A DNA stretch of 64,000 nucleotides from Kitagawia praeruptora (lineage: Eukaryota > Streptophyta > Magnoliopsida > Apiales > Apiaceae), in NCBI GenBank assembly GCA_037693485.1, contig CM075346.1:132328501-132392500 (forward strand), read 5' to 3'. The notes under the pieces are model-generated. The model worked only from the letters and a program-made list of their open reading frames with translations. It was not told the origin of the DNA and did no database searches. A program made the translations under genes and the position numbers. Below, in pieces: positions 10,225 through 21,560 of the stretch. The stretch's first letter is position 1, and every line of letters starts with the position of its first letter.

Positions 10225-11459
10225 TGTTAGGTCCGGAATAACGTAGAAGGGGGGTTGAATACGTTATTCAAAAATATTTCGATTTTCGAGATGTGAAAAA
10301 TGAGGTCAACAACTGAATCGAAATAAAACAATTGGTTCGGGAAAATATCTTTGAATTGATAAAAACCCAAGGGGTGTTACAACTTCTAATCCAACGGATT
10401 AGCTTCAAAAACTCGAACACTCCTAAGGATAGTTTAGGCACGAGGACCTTCTATCCGACACTTCCTGAAAGCGGGCTAAGCCGGCTTTCCTACTAGATGG
10501 ACTGTCTAGCAGCTTACACAGAGAAGATATTTAAGAGAGAGAGAAAGTTGTGTGTTGAGGTGTGTTTTAAAATGAAATACAACAGGCCTATTTATAGATT
10601 TTCTAGAAAATCACTATGCTGCATAGTACCCCATTTAATAACGTAAGGGGTGACGTTTTCAGCCTGTTGAATTCAAACTTTCAAAAATCTGCCGAACTTT
10701 GATTTTTCAAAGTTTCCAAAATCAAACATGTGGGCCCCACATGTTTCTTACTTTATGAATAGTACTTTTGGGTACTATTCATGAATAGTAATTTCGGTTA
10801 CTATTCATATGAATAGTACTATTCATGTGAATAGTGATTTCGGTTACTATTCATGTGAATAGTGATTTCGGTTACTATTCATATGAATAGTGATTTTGGA
10901 TACTATTCATTTTCTCTCTTCTGTTTATTCTGCTGTTTTAATTCACCTCAGAAAATAATTCAAGTACCAGATTAATTTAATTATTTTGTTATAAATAATT
11001 AATTAATCTGTTACTTATTTAATTTTCAGAGTAAATTAACTTTTGACAATACCTTGAGATATTATGTCTATCCTTGATCGTCAATAGGCTTTGGCAATTC
11101 TTTCTATGAATTAATGTGTTGATCCTTCCCGTATGTGTTGACACTTGGTGCACTGGTCTGGTTCACAAGTGACTATCACTGATCTTGATCTTCACACCTT
11201 TGTTACATTCCAATTTATTAGCCTGCAACAATATCTTCAAATACATGAAATCTTTTGGCCCTTCAACTGAATCATCTGTACATCTTATTATGTCACTGAG
11301 GCTTGATCATGTTAATGAACTTCTTTCAGCGACTTGATCCTTGTTGGTGCCTGTTCTTCAAATTTCACGATCCCTGTATAGAGTTAATATTATTTATCTT
11401 TTATCCTAGTTGAGTTATATATGTCCTCCATTACATATTACATTTCATTATACTTTACA
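10225..11459 (-). repeat. copia LTR, left arm (inverted)
   Basis: On the minus strand it starts TGTAAAGTATAATG after a polypurine tract (AGGGGGAG, 11460-11470) and ends CCGGACCTAACA. It is 1235 bases long, 28 shorter than the right LTR. A TATA box (CTATAAATAGG) lies near 10596 on the minus strand. Internal subrepeats occupy 10755-10910. Confidence 0.85.
10755..10910. repeat. LTR subrepeats, ACTATTCATATGAATAGT-like palindromes
   Basis: Five or six units of about 30 bases combine the palindrome ACTATTCAT(A/G)TGAATAGT with GATTTCGGTT. The mirrored set lies at 28300-28485. They sit in U3, 150-300 bases upstream of the TATA box. Confidence 0.8.
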
Positions 11460-11686
11460 ATCTCCCCCTATTTGATTGTTAGGGTTTGACAAGCAAATAC
11501 CTAGAGGATAACTCAACTGATACAAATAAAATACAAAGATAAATAATATTAAAGTGCATTCTGGATCATATATATACATTTTCCAGATTTCTAAAAATTA
11601 ACCAAGTGCAAGACAATTGTTCCTGTAGACTGAACATATCTTCAAGTTTGCCTTTGCTTTCTTTCCACATTGCACTAATACTCCCA

Positions 11687-13687
11687 TTAGTTTTTCCTTT
11701 CCCAAAATAAAGTTAATTCCGTGTCAACAACCTTTTCCTTGCCCTTACGCCTAGTAGATTTTTCTTGATCATCCACCTTCTCCCCCTCAGTTGGGTTATC
11801 CTCCAGATTAGTAGGATGTGGAGTTGGTAAATTAGACGAAGATGGCTTTACCAAGGAGTTGATTGCATGACTAAATTGGGCTGCCATTGAACTTAATTGA
11901 ACCTGGAATGCATCATGTTGAATAAGTTGCAAATTTTTGATTTCTCCAATGGACTTACAAATATTTGACAACTCTTTCTCCATTGTTTGGACCCGTGTAA
12001 GGAGTCTGCTATATTCCTTTCTGGTTACAGGTGCATGTGGTTGAGTAGGTTGCTCACTCGTATGTTCTGCAGGTGTTTCACTCAACACTATATATTCACT
12101 CGGTTTAATGGTTTGGGTTACACTTACATGTTCTGTTGGTGTTTCCCTCAACTTTCCTCTAGAGCTTCCACCGATATGTGTACCTGCAAATGAAATCATC
12201 CTAGCCCCTTTTTCAGAGGTCACGGATGGTGCAATGAAAGTTCGTGAGCTTCCGTCCTCGCGTGAAACGAGTTGCCGACCACTGGTAAAGAGTGGTAAAT
12301 CTCGAAAGAGATCCAGAGATTTTCCCTCTGGGAGGTTAAACTTGAATCGATTAAATGGCACAAAACCCAAGTTTCCCTCGTATGTCTGTGAAGACACTTG
12401 GTTCATAAAAGAACCTCCTACCGATGGATCTTTCCGTAAAATGGAAGATTCACCAGTTGCTCCCGTCAATTCAACCTTATTTACATTTGCACTCATTGGA
12501 TAAGAAAGAATTGTTTCACTAACAGTTGCAGTTACCTCAGGTTCATTTGGTTTACTTCTTTTAGAATGAGGTAGAGCTGTTGATGTTACTAACTCCTTAT
12601 GTGGTGCTGCTGAGGCACTATCTCCCTCAATAATGTGGATGACTGGTCGTTTAAGTGACAATTGAGGTGTAGGAGTTTGTTGTGTTTGTGTTTGCATTTG
12701 TAGAATGGGCTCTTCGACCTGTGTTAGAGTCGGTGGGATTTCCTGCTCTTGGTCGGGTAAGATGGCCACTGGGGGCTGTAGAAACTGTATTTCCTGTGAC
12801 ACAATAGGGAATACAGAGGTTGGAATAGCAGGGATTGAAATATTACCTTGTCGTATACCTGCTCTCACTGGTCGTGGTAACAACGGAAGTGGGACAGTCT
12901 TTAGATATTCAGTTAGGACTGTAGGCACATCCGTATATTTCTTTTTGCTTATGTAATTAATTACATTCGTCTTCATGGAAGAACATTCCACCTTTTGACC
13001 ATTTTCCAAGCGTACCCTGTCTTCATCATTCAAAAAATCATTCAATATTAACTGTAGAAACCTTGGATATAGACATTTGACATTTTGAGTCTGAACATCT
13101 CTTGTTCCCAAGCGTTTCATTTTTAAAATGATTTGACCAAGCACTATTTTTCCAAAATTAATCCTCAAATTATTGGCGACCGCATACCCTATTATTTGAA
13201 TAAATTCAGGTATTCGATCTTGATTTGTTCTATCTGAGGAAAAAACATGGTTAAGAGTGTGAAAGAAGAAATTCCAATACTGGGTTAGAAACGTTCTAGA
13301 TAGATTACCAGTGTTAAAATTGCCATCTTGGTACCTTATAAAGCGAAAGAACATTTCAATCTGTTCGGGTGTAGGATCAGAAACGAGATTTTCCATAGGA
13401 AAATGAAGAATTCGATTAACATCTCGTTCAGTGACCCTAATCGACCTACCAAATAGTCGATATGTGAATGCACACCCGTCCTGTCCAGAAGTGTTAACCG
13501 CACTGCAATATAGTTCACACAATGCATCATGGTTAAGTTGCACCTGTGTAACTAAAGCATAGCGGATTAATGAATGTTCATTCAGAAATTGTGTCCAAGC
13601 CCGGAATTGCTCATCCTGAATGGTTTCGATTTGCTGAATGGAAACAGGATTAACTTTAGCAATTAAAAAGCTTCCCTGCAATGCCAT
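11687..13687 (-). CDS. extra ORF after pol (ORF3), copia left arm
   Basis: This is an uninterrupted frame of 666-676 residues between pol and the 3' LTR, the position of the envelope-like ORF in SIRE elements. I prefer the start MALQGSFLIAK at 13687; an upstream ATG at 13717 adds ten residues. Residues 25-260 look globular and helical. The middle is Pro/Gln/Thr-rich and low in complexity. A coiled coil follows (EYSRLLTRVQTMEKEL and onward), and a basic tail ends the protein. I see no signal peptide or clear membrane segment, so envelope function is not supported. It differs from the right copy at one residue (Thr versus Ala). A TATAAA motif 190 bases upstream may give it its own transcript. 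Confidence 0.75.
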   Translation of the reverse strand: MALQGSFLIAKVNPVSIQQIETIQDEQFRAWTQFLNEHSLIRYALVTQVQLNHDALCELYCSAVNTSGQDGCAFTYRLFGRSIRVTERDVNRILHFPMENLVSDPTPEQIEMFFRFIRYQDGNFNTGNLSRTFLTQYWNFFFHTLNHVFSSDRTNQDRIPEFIQIIGYAVANNLRINFGKIVLGQIILKMKRLGTRDVQTQNVKCLYPRFLQLILNDFLNDEDRVRLENGQKVECSSMKTNVINYISKKKYTDVPTVLTEYLKTVPLPLLPRPVRAGIRQGNISIPAIPTSVFPIVSQEIQFLQPPVAILPDQEQEIPPTLTQVEEPILQMQTQTQQTPTPQLSLKRPVIHIIEGDSASAAPHKELVTSTALPHSKRSKPNEPEVTATVSETILSYPMSANVNKVELTGATGESSILRKDPSVGGSFMNQVSSQTYEGNLGFVPFNRFKFNLPEGKSLDLFRDLPLFTSGRQLVSREDGSSRTFIAPSVTSEKGARMISFAGTHIGGSSRGKLRETPTEHVSVTQTIKPSEYIVLSETPAEHTSEQPTQPHAPVTRKEYSRLLTRVQTMEKELSNICKSIGEIKNLQLIQHDAFQVQLSSMAAQFSHAINSLVKPSSSNLPTPHPTNLEDNPTEGEKVDDQEKSTRRKGKEKVVDTELTLFWERKN

Positions 13688-13872
13688 TTTCAAAACTTTG
13701 AGGAAACTCAAAAACAAGGGTTAGTACGTATAACAAGAATATGAAATCCGCCCTAAAACCACCAGCTAGATTGTGAGATCTTTCCGGTCAAAGCTTGAAA
13801 TATTCAGCAATTGTGTGTGTATGCTATGTATATCTGAAAATTGATGATGTTAAACACAAACAAAAACTCATC

Positions 13873-13881
13873 ATTTATAAG
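13873..13881 (-). promoter_or_regulatory. possible internal TATA box before ORF3 (left arm)
   Basis: Mirror image of 25329-25337: TTATAAAT on the minus strand, about 190 bases before the ORF3 start, with an AC-rich leader between. Motif-based inference. Confidence 0.35.
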
Positions 13882-13972
13882 GTTTCAAGTATTAGTGGGT
13901 TAGGTGTAATAGTGACAGGTTATGTTTGAAAAATAACACCGCTCCATAATTTCTCACCTAACTACCCAATTA

Positions 13973-14032
13973 GCCGAAAAAACATCTTATCACCGAAACC
14001 TGTCGGCCGAAAAAACATCTTATCGCCGAAAC
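13973..14032. repeat. 32-bp direct repeat upstream of ORF3 (left arm)
   Basis: Two units containing CCGAAAAAACATCTTATC.CCGAAACC. Mirror of 25178-25237. Confidence 0.75.
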
Positions 14033-14397
14033 CTATCAGTCTATACACATACACATATAATACTTCTAATTATTATGGATTTAAAAATAATCACACATTA
14101 AATCAAGAATTAATCCACAATAATCAGATAAACTCACAATTAAATAGACATAAAATTAACAAAATATCATTAATTGATATATGTCAATAAAATATTTATT
14201 TAATTATGCTACAAATAACTCAATTATTTACTAACTAATTACCATAAAATATAGCATTTATAAGCGTGGTAATTAATATAGAGATACCTATAAAAAAAAT
14301 GATGACTGGATGCAAAGTAAATTCACAAGTCCTAAAAATATGGACATTTAAAATACCTGTGAATTTATAACAAATTGCAGTTATTGATTATCCAAAA

Positions 14398-17300
14398 TTA
14401 ATTAGACAGATTTAACATCCCAAGTTCACCAACTAACCTGGAGAAAGTGGATTCATCCAGTGGTTTAGTAAAGATGTCTGCAATTTGTTGATCTGTAGGA
14501 ACAAAATATAATACCACAGTTCCATTCATGACATGCTCTCGTAAGAAATGATACCTGATATCAATATGCTTAGTCCTGGTGTGTTGAACTGGATTGTTGG
14601 CAATGGCAATGGCACTCGTGTTGTCGCATAGAATTGGAATTTTGTCCAACATGAGTCCATAGTCCTGAAGTTGATTCCTCATCCACAGGATCTGAGCACA
14701 ACAACTACCTGCCGCAATGTATTCTGCTTCGGCTGTCGAGGTAGATACTGAGTGTTGCTTCTTGCTGTACCAAGATACCAACCTTCTTCCTAGAAACTGA
14801 CAGCTTCCAGAAGTACTTTTCCGATCAATCTTACAACCTGCGAAGTCAGAATCTGTATAGCCAACTAGGTCAAAACCTGTTCCTTTAGGGTACCAAATCC
14901 CAAGATTGGGGGTTCCCTTAAGGTATCTGAAAATACGTTTAACAGCTATAAGATGTGATTCTTTAGGGTTAGCCTGGAATCTAGCACATAGACAAGTTGC
15001 GAACATAATATCTGGTCTACTAGCAGTTAAATACAAGAGAGAGCCGATCATACCTCGATACTTCGTGATGTCAACTGACTTACCAGATTTGTCTTCATCA
15101 AGCTTGACTGCAGTTGGCATCGGGGTCTTGGCAGTAGCTGCTTCTTCCATCCCATACTTCTTCAGAAGATCCTTTATGTATTTTGATTGGCAGATGAAAA
15201 TACCATCAGGCTTCTGAATAACTTGAAGTCCAAGGAAGAAGGACAACTCACCCATCATGCTCATCTCGTACCTACTCTGCATTAGCTTAGCAAATCTCTT
15301 GCATAGCAAATCATTAGTAGAACCAAATATTATATCATCCACATATACTTGCACCAGAATTATATCATTTTTATGCTTTTTATGAAAGAGAGTTTTGTCG
15401 ATGATACCTCTTGTAAAACCATTTTCAAGTAAGAACTTGGAGAGAGTATCATACCATGTTCGAGGGGCTTGCTTGAGACCATAGACAGCTTTGAAGAGAA
15501 AGTACACAAAACCTTCAAATTCCTTGTCTTCGAACCCAGGGGGTTGTTCAACATAGACTTCTTCCTCTAGATCTCCGTTCAAAAATGCACTCTTCACATC
15601 CATCTGAAAAACCTTAAAGTTGGAGTGTGCAGCAAATGCTAAGAACATCCTGATTGCTTCAAGCCTTGCAACTGGAGCATAGGTTTCATCATAATCAATT
15701 CCTTCTTCTTGAGAGTAACCCTTTGCTACCAATCGAGCCTTGTTCCTCGTAACAATACCATTTTCATCCAGTTTATTCCTAAACACCCATCTAGTGCCAA
15801 TTACAGATTTATCTTTTGGTCTTGGCACCAGCTTCCATACTTTCTGCCTTTCAAACTGATTGAGTTCTTCCTGCATTGCAGTTACCCAATCTGGATCATC
15901 AAGAGCTTCATCAACCTTTTTAGGTTCAATTTGAGATAAAAATCCTGCGAAATTGCATTCATTCTGTGTTCCTCTTCTAGTCTGTACACCCGTGTCCGGT
16001 TCACCAATGATCTGTTCAAAGGGATGCGCTCTACTCCATACCCTTTGTCTCGGCAGATTTGATCTTGATGATTCCCCAAGTTCATAATTGTGTTGAGTGT
16101 GATGACTAGTAGATCCAAAATCATTGTTTGCTCCTCCTGAGCTGTTGCTTTCAGAGTTTGAAGAATCATTAGCAGCAGATGTTTCTTCACTTGATTGGGG
16201 GTCATCATTCACTTGCTCCCCCTCAACATGTGCTGTTGTCTGATCTACTGGTATAGATTGAACAATAGAGTCTGAAAGAGTATCAGAATTTTGTAGATCA
16301 GCATTTATTTCTTCATTCTCAAATCTCAGCTGGTCATGTTCGTCAAAGTCTTCAAGTCCTGTTATCTTCTTATCATCAAAAGACACATGGATAGATTCCA
16401 TGACCACTTTTGTTCTCAGATTGTAGACTCTGAATGCTTTTGTGGATAGTGGGTATCCAACAAAGATTCCTTCATCAGCTTTTAAATCAAATTTGGAAAG
16501 CTGTTGTGGATGAGTCTTAAGAACAAAACATTTACATCCAAACACATGAAAGTACTTCAGGTTCGGCTTCTTCTTTTTCACCATCTCATATGGTGTTTTA
16601 CCATGCTTGTTTATGAGTGTAGCATTCTGTGTGAAACAAGCAGCTTGCACAGCTTCAGCCCAGAAGTAAGTTGGCAGCTTTGCTTCATCAAGCATGGTCC
16701 TTGCAGCTTCTATGAGAGTCCTGTTCTTTCTCTCTACTACTCCATTTTGTTGTGGAGTTCCAGGTGCAGAGAATTCTTGCTTTATTCCATTTTCTTTACA
16801 AAACTCTTCCATGACTACATTCTTGAACTCAGTGCCATTATCACTCCTTATGATTTTCACTGTATGCTTAGATCCTTTGTCCAGTTGTCTGACATGCTCT
16901 GTTAAGATTGATGCAGTTTCTTCTTTCTTGTGCATGAAATATACCCATGTATATCTGGTGTATTCATCAACAATAACCAAAGCATATCTTTTCTTTCCAA
17001 TAGACATTATATTTACTGGACCAAATAAATCAACATGCAATAAGTGATATGGCTCAAGAATTGAGGATTCAGTCTTACTTTTGAATGAAGTTTTCCTTTG
17101 TTTTGCCTTTTGACATGAGTCACATAGGCCATCTGGAGTAAAAACTGATTTGGGCAATCCTCTCACAAGATCTTTCTTCACTAGCTCATTAATGCTGTTG
17201 AAATTCAGATGAGAAAGTCTCTTGTGCCAATCCCAGCTTTCTTCAATTGATGCTCTACTCAGTAGACAGATTGCAGAGCCATCAGAGTTTGTTGAAAGCT

Positions 17301-17649
17301 TGGCTTCATAAATGTTACCATGCCTGTATCCCTTCAGAACAACTTTTCCTGTAGATTTGCTTACAACTTCACCGTGTTCTTCAAAGAAACCCACATGATA
17401 ACCTCTGTCACAGATTTGACTCACACTTAGCAGATTATGTTTGAGTCCTGAGACTAGAGCTACAGCTTCAATGATGACATTCCCAAGTTTGATATTGCCA
17501 TATCCCAGAGTCCTTCCTATGTTTCCATCTCCATAAAAAACACTTGGGCCAGCCTTCTCCACAAATTCTGATAGCAGGGCTTTATTTCCAGTCATGTGTC
17601 CTGAGCATCCACTGTCCAGAACAAGGATATTTTTCCTGTTACCCTGCAA
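14398..17649 (-). CDS. Ty1/copia pol polyprotein, left arm
   Basis: An intact frame of 1083 residues. Protease [11 protein letters not shown] lies at residues 11-21. Integrase follows with zinc ligands H142, H147, C176 and C179 and catalytic D207, D270 and E306 (DD35E). Reverse transcriptase has [29 protein letters not shown] and the catalytic VYVDD. RNase H has [17 protein letters not shown] and [10 protein letters not shown]. The order protease-integrase-RT-RNase H defines Ty1/copia. It is in the same frame as gag but separated from it by two stops. It differs from the right copy at five residues (I/S, Q/E, T/A, P/L, P/S), none at a catalytic site. Confidence 0.9.
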   Translation of the reverse strand: MQGNRKNILVLDSGCSGHMTGNKALLSEFVEKAGPSVFYGDGNIGRTLGYGNIKLGNVIIEAVALVSGLKHNLLSVSQICDRGYHVGFFEEHGEVVSKSTGKVVLKGYRHGNIYEAKLSTNSDGSAICLLSRASIEESWDWHKRLSHLNFNSINELVKKDLVRGLPKSVFTPDGLCDSCQKAKQRKTSFKSKTESSILEPYHLLHVDLFGPVNIMSIGKKRYALVIVDEYTRYTWVYFMHKKEETASILTEHVRQLDKGSKHTVKIIRSDNGTEFKNVVMEEFCKENGIKQEFSAPGTPQQNGVVERKNRTLIEAARTMLDEAKLPTYFWAEAVQAACFTQNATLINKHGKTPYEMVKKKKPNLKYFHVFGCKCFVLKTHPQQLSKFDLKADEGIFVGYPLSTKAFRVYNLRTKVVMESIHVSFDDKKITGLEDFDEHDQLRFENEEINADLQNSDTLSDSIVQSIPVDQTTAHVEGEQVNDDPQSSEETSAANDSSNSESNSSGGANNDFGSTSHHTQHNYELGESSRSNLPRQRVWSRAHPFEQIIGEPDTGVQTRRGTQNECNFAGFLSQIEPKKVDEALDDPDWVTAMQEELNQFERQKVWKLVPRPKDKSVIGTRWVFRNKLDENGIVTRNKARLVAKGYSQEEGIDYDETYAPVARLEAIRMFLAFAAHSNFKVFQMDVKSAFLNGDLEEEVYVEQPPGFEDKEFEGFVYFLFKAVYGLKQAPRTWYDTLSKFLLENGFTRGIIDKTLFHKKHKNDIILVQVYVDDIIFGSTNDLLCKRFAKLMQSRYEMSMMGELSFFLGLQVIQKPDGIFICQSKYIKDLLKKYGMEEAATAKTPMPTAVKLDEDKSGKSVDITKYRGMIGSLLYLTASRPDIMFATCLCARFQANPKESHLIAVKRIFRYLKGTPNLGIWYPKGTGFDLVGYTDSDFAGCKIDRKSTSGSCQFLGRRLVSWYSKKQHSVSTSTAEAEYIAAGSCCAQILWMRNQLQDYGLMLDKIPILCDNTSAIAIANNPVQHTRTKHIDIRYHFLREHVMNGTVVLYFVPTDQQIADIFTKPLDESTFSRLVGELGMLNLSN

Positions 17650-17661
17650 TCACAAAAACCA

Positions 17662-19902
17662 CTAATGATTAGTTTTAAGGACCCAGACTTGCTTGGATCC
17701 TTTGGTCTTATTAAGTTTGTTAGCTTTTGCAGCAGAAGTCTTATCAGAGTTTGTGCTAACATTCTTTTTATCAGAATTTATACATGTAGAATCAATCTTG
17801 AATTTATTCAAAGAGGGTTTAAGTTCATAATAATCATAATACAACTTATGATACTCTTTGCATGTATAAATAGAATGCCAAATACTATCACAGTGAAAAC
17901 AAGGATTCTGTGGCTTAAACCTAACTGAACCACTCTTAACTCCTGACTTAGGAGGTGTAGAGTTTATATTTTTATTCTTCCTGCAAAAAGCAGCAAGATG
18001 GTTAGGACTTCCACAGTTATAACATTTCTTCCTAGGAGCATTGGGAATAGGCATATAGTTATTGCTTTTACTGATGCCTACCTTTCCATTTCTGTTTTTC
18101 CTAGGTTCTTTTACCTTGTTTATTCTTTTTAACTCCTTCAGCTTGTGTTTAAGCTATTTCTGAGACATTGAACTAATATCTACTGATTTGGCTTTATCCT
18201 GTTTTGGTTTGTCAGATTTTGGTACAAACCTCACATGATTAATTTTGGGTTTTGTAGCCTTTTTAGTAAATACAGGTTTAGAGGTCTCAGCTTCTAGGTT
18301 GACAGTTTTCTTTTTATCAGTGTAACCTAGACCTTCTTTCCAACAATCATTGTCTATGATATCCTGAGTTTTCTTACCAGAGTTAGTCCAAATTTTAAGA
18401 ATGTTTCTTTCTTTAGCAAGTTCAGATTCAAGATAAGCATGCTTTTTCAATAATTCATTTTTAACAAAAATAGCATCATCTCTCTCTTTCTGAATTTCTA
18501 ACATCTGGACTAATTCTGATTCTAGATAATCATTTCTCTTTCTAAGGTCTAGACTTTCAGATTTTATTCTTTCATTTTCTAAAGTCTGATCTCTATAGCT
18601 AACATGCAAGTTTTTAAGAAAGAGTCTTAACTCAGATATATCAGTAGTATCAAAAGCTAGAATAGAGTGAGGTACCTTGGTCTCAGTAGCTTTAGAGATA
18701 CTATCAACATTTGCCATCAAGGCGTAGTTCACCTCATCTTCAGAGTCTGAAGTGTCAGCCCAGTCCTTCTTCTTTGTGATGTAAGCTTGACTTTTATCAG
18801 CTTTGGCTCTCTTGCACTCAGGTGCAAAATGTCCTTTCTCACCACAATTATAGCATGTGATCTTGGACTTGTCGACTTTCCCAGACCTGCTTTCCTTTCC
18901 CTCAGTTTTTCTGAAATTCTTCTTGTCAAAATTTGAATCTCTTCGTGTGAACTTCTTTCCCTTCCTGAAGTTCTTGTAAGCCATCTTCTTGAAGCCTTTC
19001 ACCATTAGGGCTGCAAGATGTATCATCTCAGCATCACTACCATCATCATCAGAGTCTGTGAGATTGTCAGAGTTTAAGTCATCATCAGAATTTGATGACT
19101 CAGTATCAGACTTTGTAATAAGAGCCTTTCCTTTGGATTGACTCTTTTTCACAGCAATTTCTTTAGAAGTTTTCTCCTCAGCTTTAAGAGCAATTGACTT
19201 GGTCTTGCTTCCATGCCTCTTGCTTCTTTGTTCCATCTCAAGCTCATGAGTCTTGAGCATTCCATAGATTTCATCAAGGGACATGTCTTCTAGATCATGA
19301 TTGTCTCTGATAGTAGTGGCCTTTAAGTCCCATTTCTCAGGAAGAGCCAACAAGAATTTCAGATTGGAGTCTTCAAGATTATACTCCTTATCTACCAGTG
19401 ATAGATCATTCAACAATTTCAGGAATCTGTCATATATGTCTGTTAATGACTCATCAGCATTTGAGTCAAAGTGCTCGTACTCCTGTGTGAGTATTGTTCT
19501 CCTGTTCTTTTTGATGGCTTTGGTTCCTTGACATCTGACTTCCAAAGCATCCCAAATCTCCTTAGCAGTTTTGCATCCAATGACCTTGTTAGACATAACA
19601 TTGTCAATGGCGTTATGTAATAAATGCCTTACTTTAGCATCTTTGCTAATAGAGGAGATATCTTCAGGAGTGTAGTCTTTCTTCTCTTTTGGAATCATTT
19701 TCTGTTCTTCTCCAGCAACTGCAACAGACAATTTTGTAGGCTTATGTGGACCATCATGGATTCTGTCTAAGTACTCTGGATCTGTAGCCTCCAGAAACAT
19801 TTCCATCTTCACCTTCCATATGGGATATTCTGATGCCCTGAGTATTGGAACTCTAATTGATTCATATCTGCTTGTTGTTGGAGTTTGTGTTTTCTCTGTC
19901 AT
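17662..19902 (-). pseudogene. copia gag, left arm, with one premature stop
   Basis: The likely start is the ATG at 19902 (MTEKTQTPTTSRYESI). The N-terminal half is the gag capsid-type region of copia elements (EYPIWKVKMEMFLEATDP, AKEIWDALEVRCQGT). The classic knuckle CYNCGEKGHFAPEC lies near 18840 and a second one, CYNCGSPNHLAAFC, near 18020. An in-frame TAG at 18152-18154 interrupts it; the right arm has CAG at the same place, so the stop arose after the arms separated. The frame ends with TAG, then TGA four codons later, before pol. Confidence 0.85.
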
Positions 19903-19924
19903 GATTGTATGGCTTTTTGTATAG

Positions 19925-20145
19925 TAACAGAGTGGCTCAAAATGAACAGTACGGTATTTATGAACAGTACCGTATTTGTGAATAGTACCGTATATGTAAA
20001 TAGTTCCATATCTGTGAATAGTACCGTATTTGTGAACAGTACCGTATCTGTGAATAGTACCGTATTTGTGAACAGTACCGTATCTGTGAATAGTACCGTA
20101 TTTTTGAATAGTACCGTAGATGTGAATAGTGACGTACAACACCGG
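19925..20145. repeat. 18-bp tandem repeat in copia leader, GTACCGTATCTGTGAATA-like
   Basis: About eleven units of 18-19 bases, each with GAATAGTACCGTAT or GAACAGTACCGTAT. They lie between the PBS and the gag start. On the minus strand the array stays open in the gag frame, giving a Tyr-Gly-Thr periodic extension. It shares the GAATAGTA core with the LTR subrepeats at 10755-10910. Confidence 0.85.
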
Positions 20146-20170
20146 ATCTGATCTGTATATCGATCAACCT

Positions 20171-20182
20171 GCTCTGATGCCA
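20171..20182 (-). other. copia primer binding site, left arm
   Basis: The minus strand reads TGGCATCAGAGC, a one-base variant of the initiator-Met-tRNA site, followed by AGGTTGATC and the leader repeats. No LTR end adjoins it. The next bases on the plus strand are gag in the opposite orientation. Confidence 0.75.
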
Positions 20183-20185
20183 ATT

Positions 20186-20780
20186 GATCTAGAAGACATG
20201 TCCCTTGATGAAATCTATGGAATGCTCAAGACTCATGAGCTTGAGATGGAACAAAGAAGCAAGAGGCATGGAAGCAAGACCAAGTCAATTGCTCTTAAAG
20301 CTGAGGAGAAAGCTTCTAAAGAAATTGGCATCAGAGCAGAAGGTCTAGGTTACACTGATAAAAAGAAAACTGTTAAATAAAACAATTGGTTCGGGAAAAT
20401 ATCTTTGAATTGATAAAAACCCAAGGGGTGTTACAACTTCTAATCCAACGGATTAGCTTCAAAAACTCGAACACTCCTAAGGATAGTTTAGGCACGAGGA
20501 CCTTCTATCCGACACTTCCTGAAAGCGGGCTAAGCCGGCTTTCCTACTAGATGGACTGTCTAGCAGCTTACACAGAGAAGATATTTAAGAGAGAGAGAAA
20601 GTTGTGTGTTGAGGTGTGTTTTAAAATGAAATACAACAGGCCTATTTATAGATTTTCTAGAAAATCACTATGCTGCATAGTACCCCATTTAATAACGTAA
20701 GGGGTGACGTTTTCAGCCTGTTGAATTCAAACTTTCAAAAAATTGCTCTTAAAGCTGAGCAATTTCTGTTTATGTCTATT
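20186..20780. other. patchwork centre of the inverted element
   Basis: At least five pieces are joined. 20186-20327 is gag in plus sense, the inverse of 19155-19296 with one mismatch. 20328-20339 is a PBS-like GCATCAGAGCAG. 20338-20373 duplicates 20873-20908 directly. 20375-20741 duplicates the LTR at 10321-10687 in the same orientation with a constant offset of 10054. 20742-20760 repeats gag 20288-20306. An unplaced 20 bases then lead into the right arm at 20781. Junctions share only a few bases, as in template switching. Confidence 0.8.
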
Positions 20781-21548
20781 GAATCTGAACTTGCTAAAGA
20801 AAGAAACATTCTTAAAATTTGGACTAACTCTGGTAAGAAAACTCAGGATATCATAGACAATGATTGTTGGAAAGAAGGTCTAGGTTACACTGATAAAAAG
20901 AAAACTGTCAACCTAGAAGCTGAGACCTCTAAACCTGTATTTACTAAAAAGGCTACAAAACCCAAAATTAATCATGTGAGGTTTGTACCAAAATCTGACA
21001 AACCAAAACAGGATAAAGCCAAATCAGTAGATATTAGTTCAATGTCTCAGAAACAGCTTAAACACAAGCTGAAGGAGTTAAAAAGAATAAACAAGGTAAA
21101 AGAACCTAGGAAAAACAGAAATGGAAAGGTAGGCATCAGTAAAAGCAATAACTATATGCCTATTCCCAATGCTCCTAGGAAGAAATGTTATAACTGTGGA
21201 AGTCCTAACCATCTTGCTGCTTTTTGCAGGAAGAATAAAAATATAAACTCTACACCTCCTAAGTCAGGAGTTAAGAGTGGTTCAGTTAGGTTTAAGCCAC
21301 AGAATCCTTGTTTTCACTGTGATAGTATTTGGCATTCTATTTATACATGCAAAGAGTATCATAAGTTGTATTATGATTATTATGAACTTAAACCCTCTTT
21401 GAATAAATTCAAGATTGATTCTACATGTATAAATTCTGATAAAAAGAATGTTAGCACAAACTCTGATAAGACTTCTGCTGCAAAAGCTAACAAACTTAAT
21501 AAGACCAAAGGATCCAAGCAAGTCTGGGTCCTTAAAACTAATCATTAG
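20781..21548 (+). pseudogene. copia gag, right arm, N-terminally truncated
   Basis: Homology with the left gag begins at 20781 (ESELAKERNILKIW) and runs to the end of gag. The capsid region and first zinc knuckle, about 550 residues, are missing. The second knuckle CYNCGSPNHLAAFC is kept. The codon that is TAG in the left arm is CAG here. The frame ends at the same TAG and TGA before pol as in the left arm. Confidence 0.85.
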
Positions 21549-21560
21549 TGGTTTTTGTGA

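Noticed and set aside
19885..20183. Short frames on both strands in the copia leader
   Set aside because: The 18-base repeat keeps several frames open; only the gag frame from 19902 has protein-like sequence.
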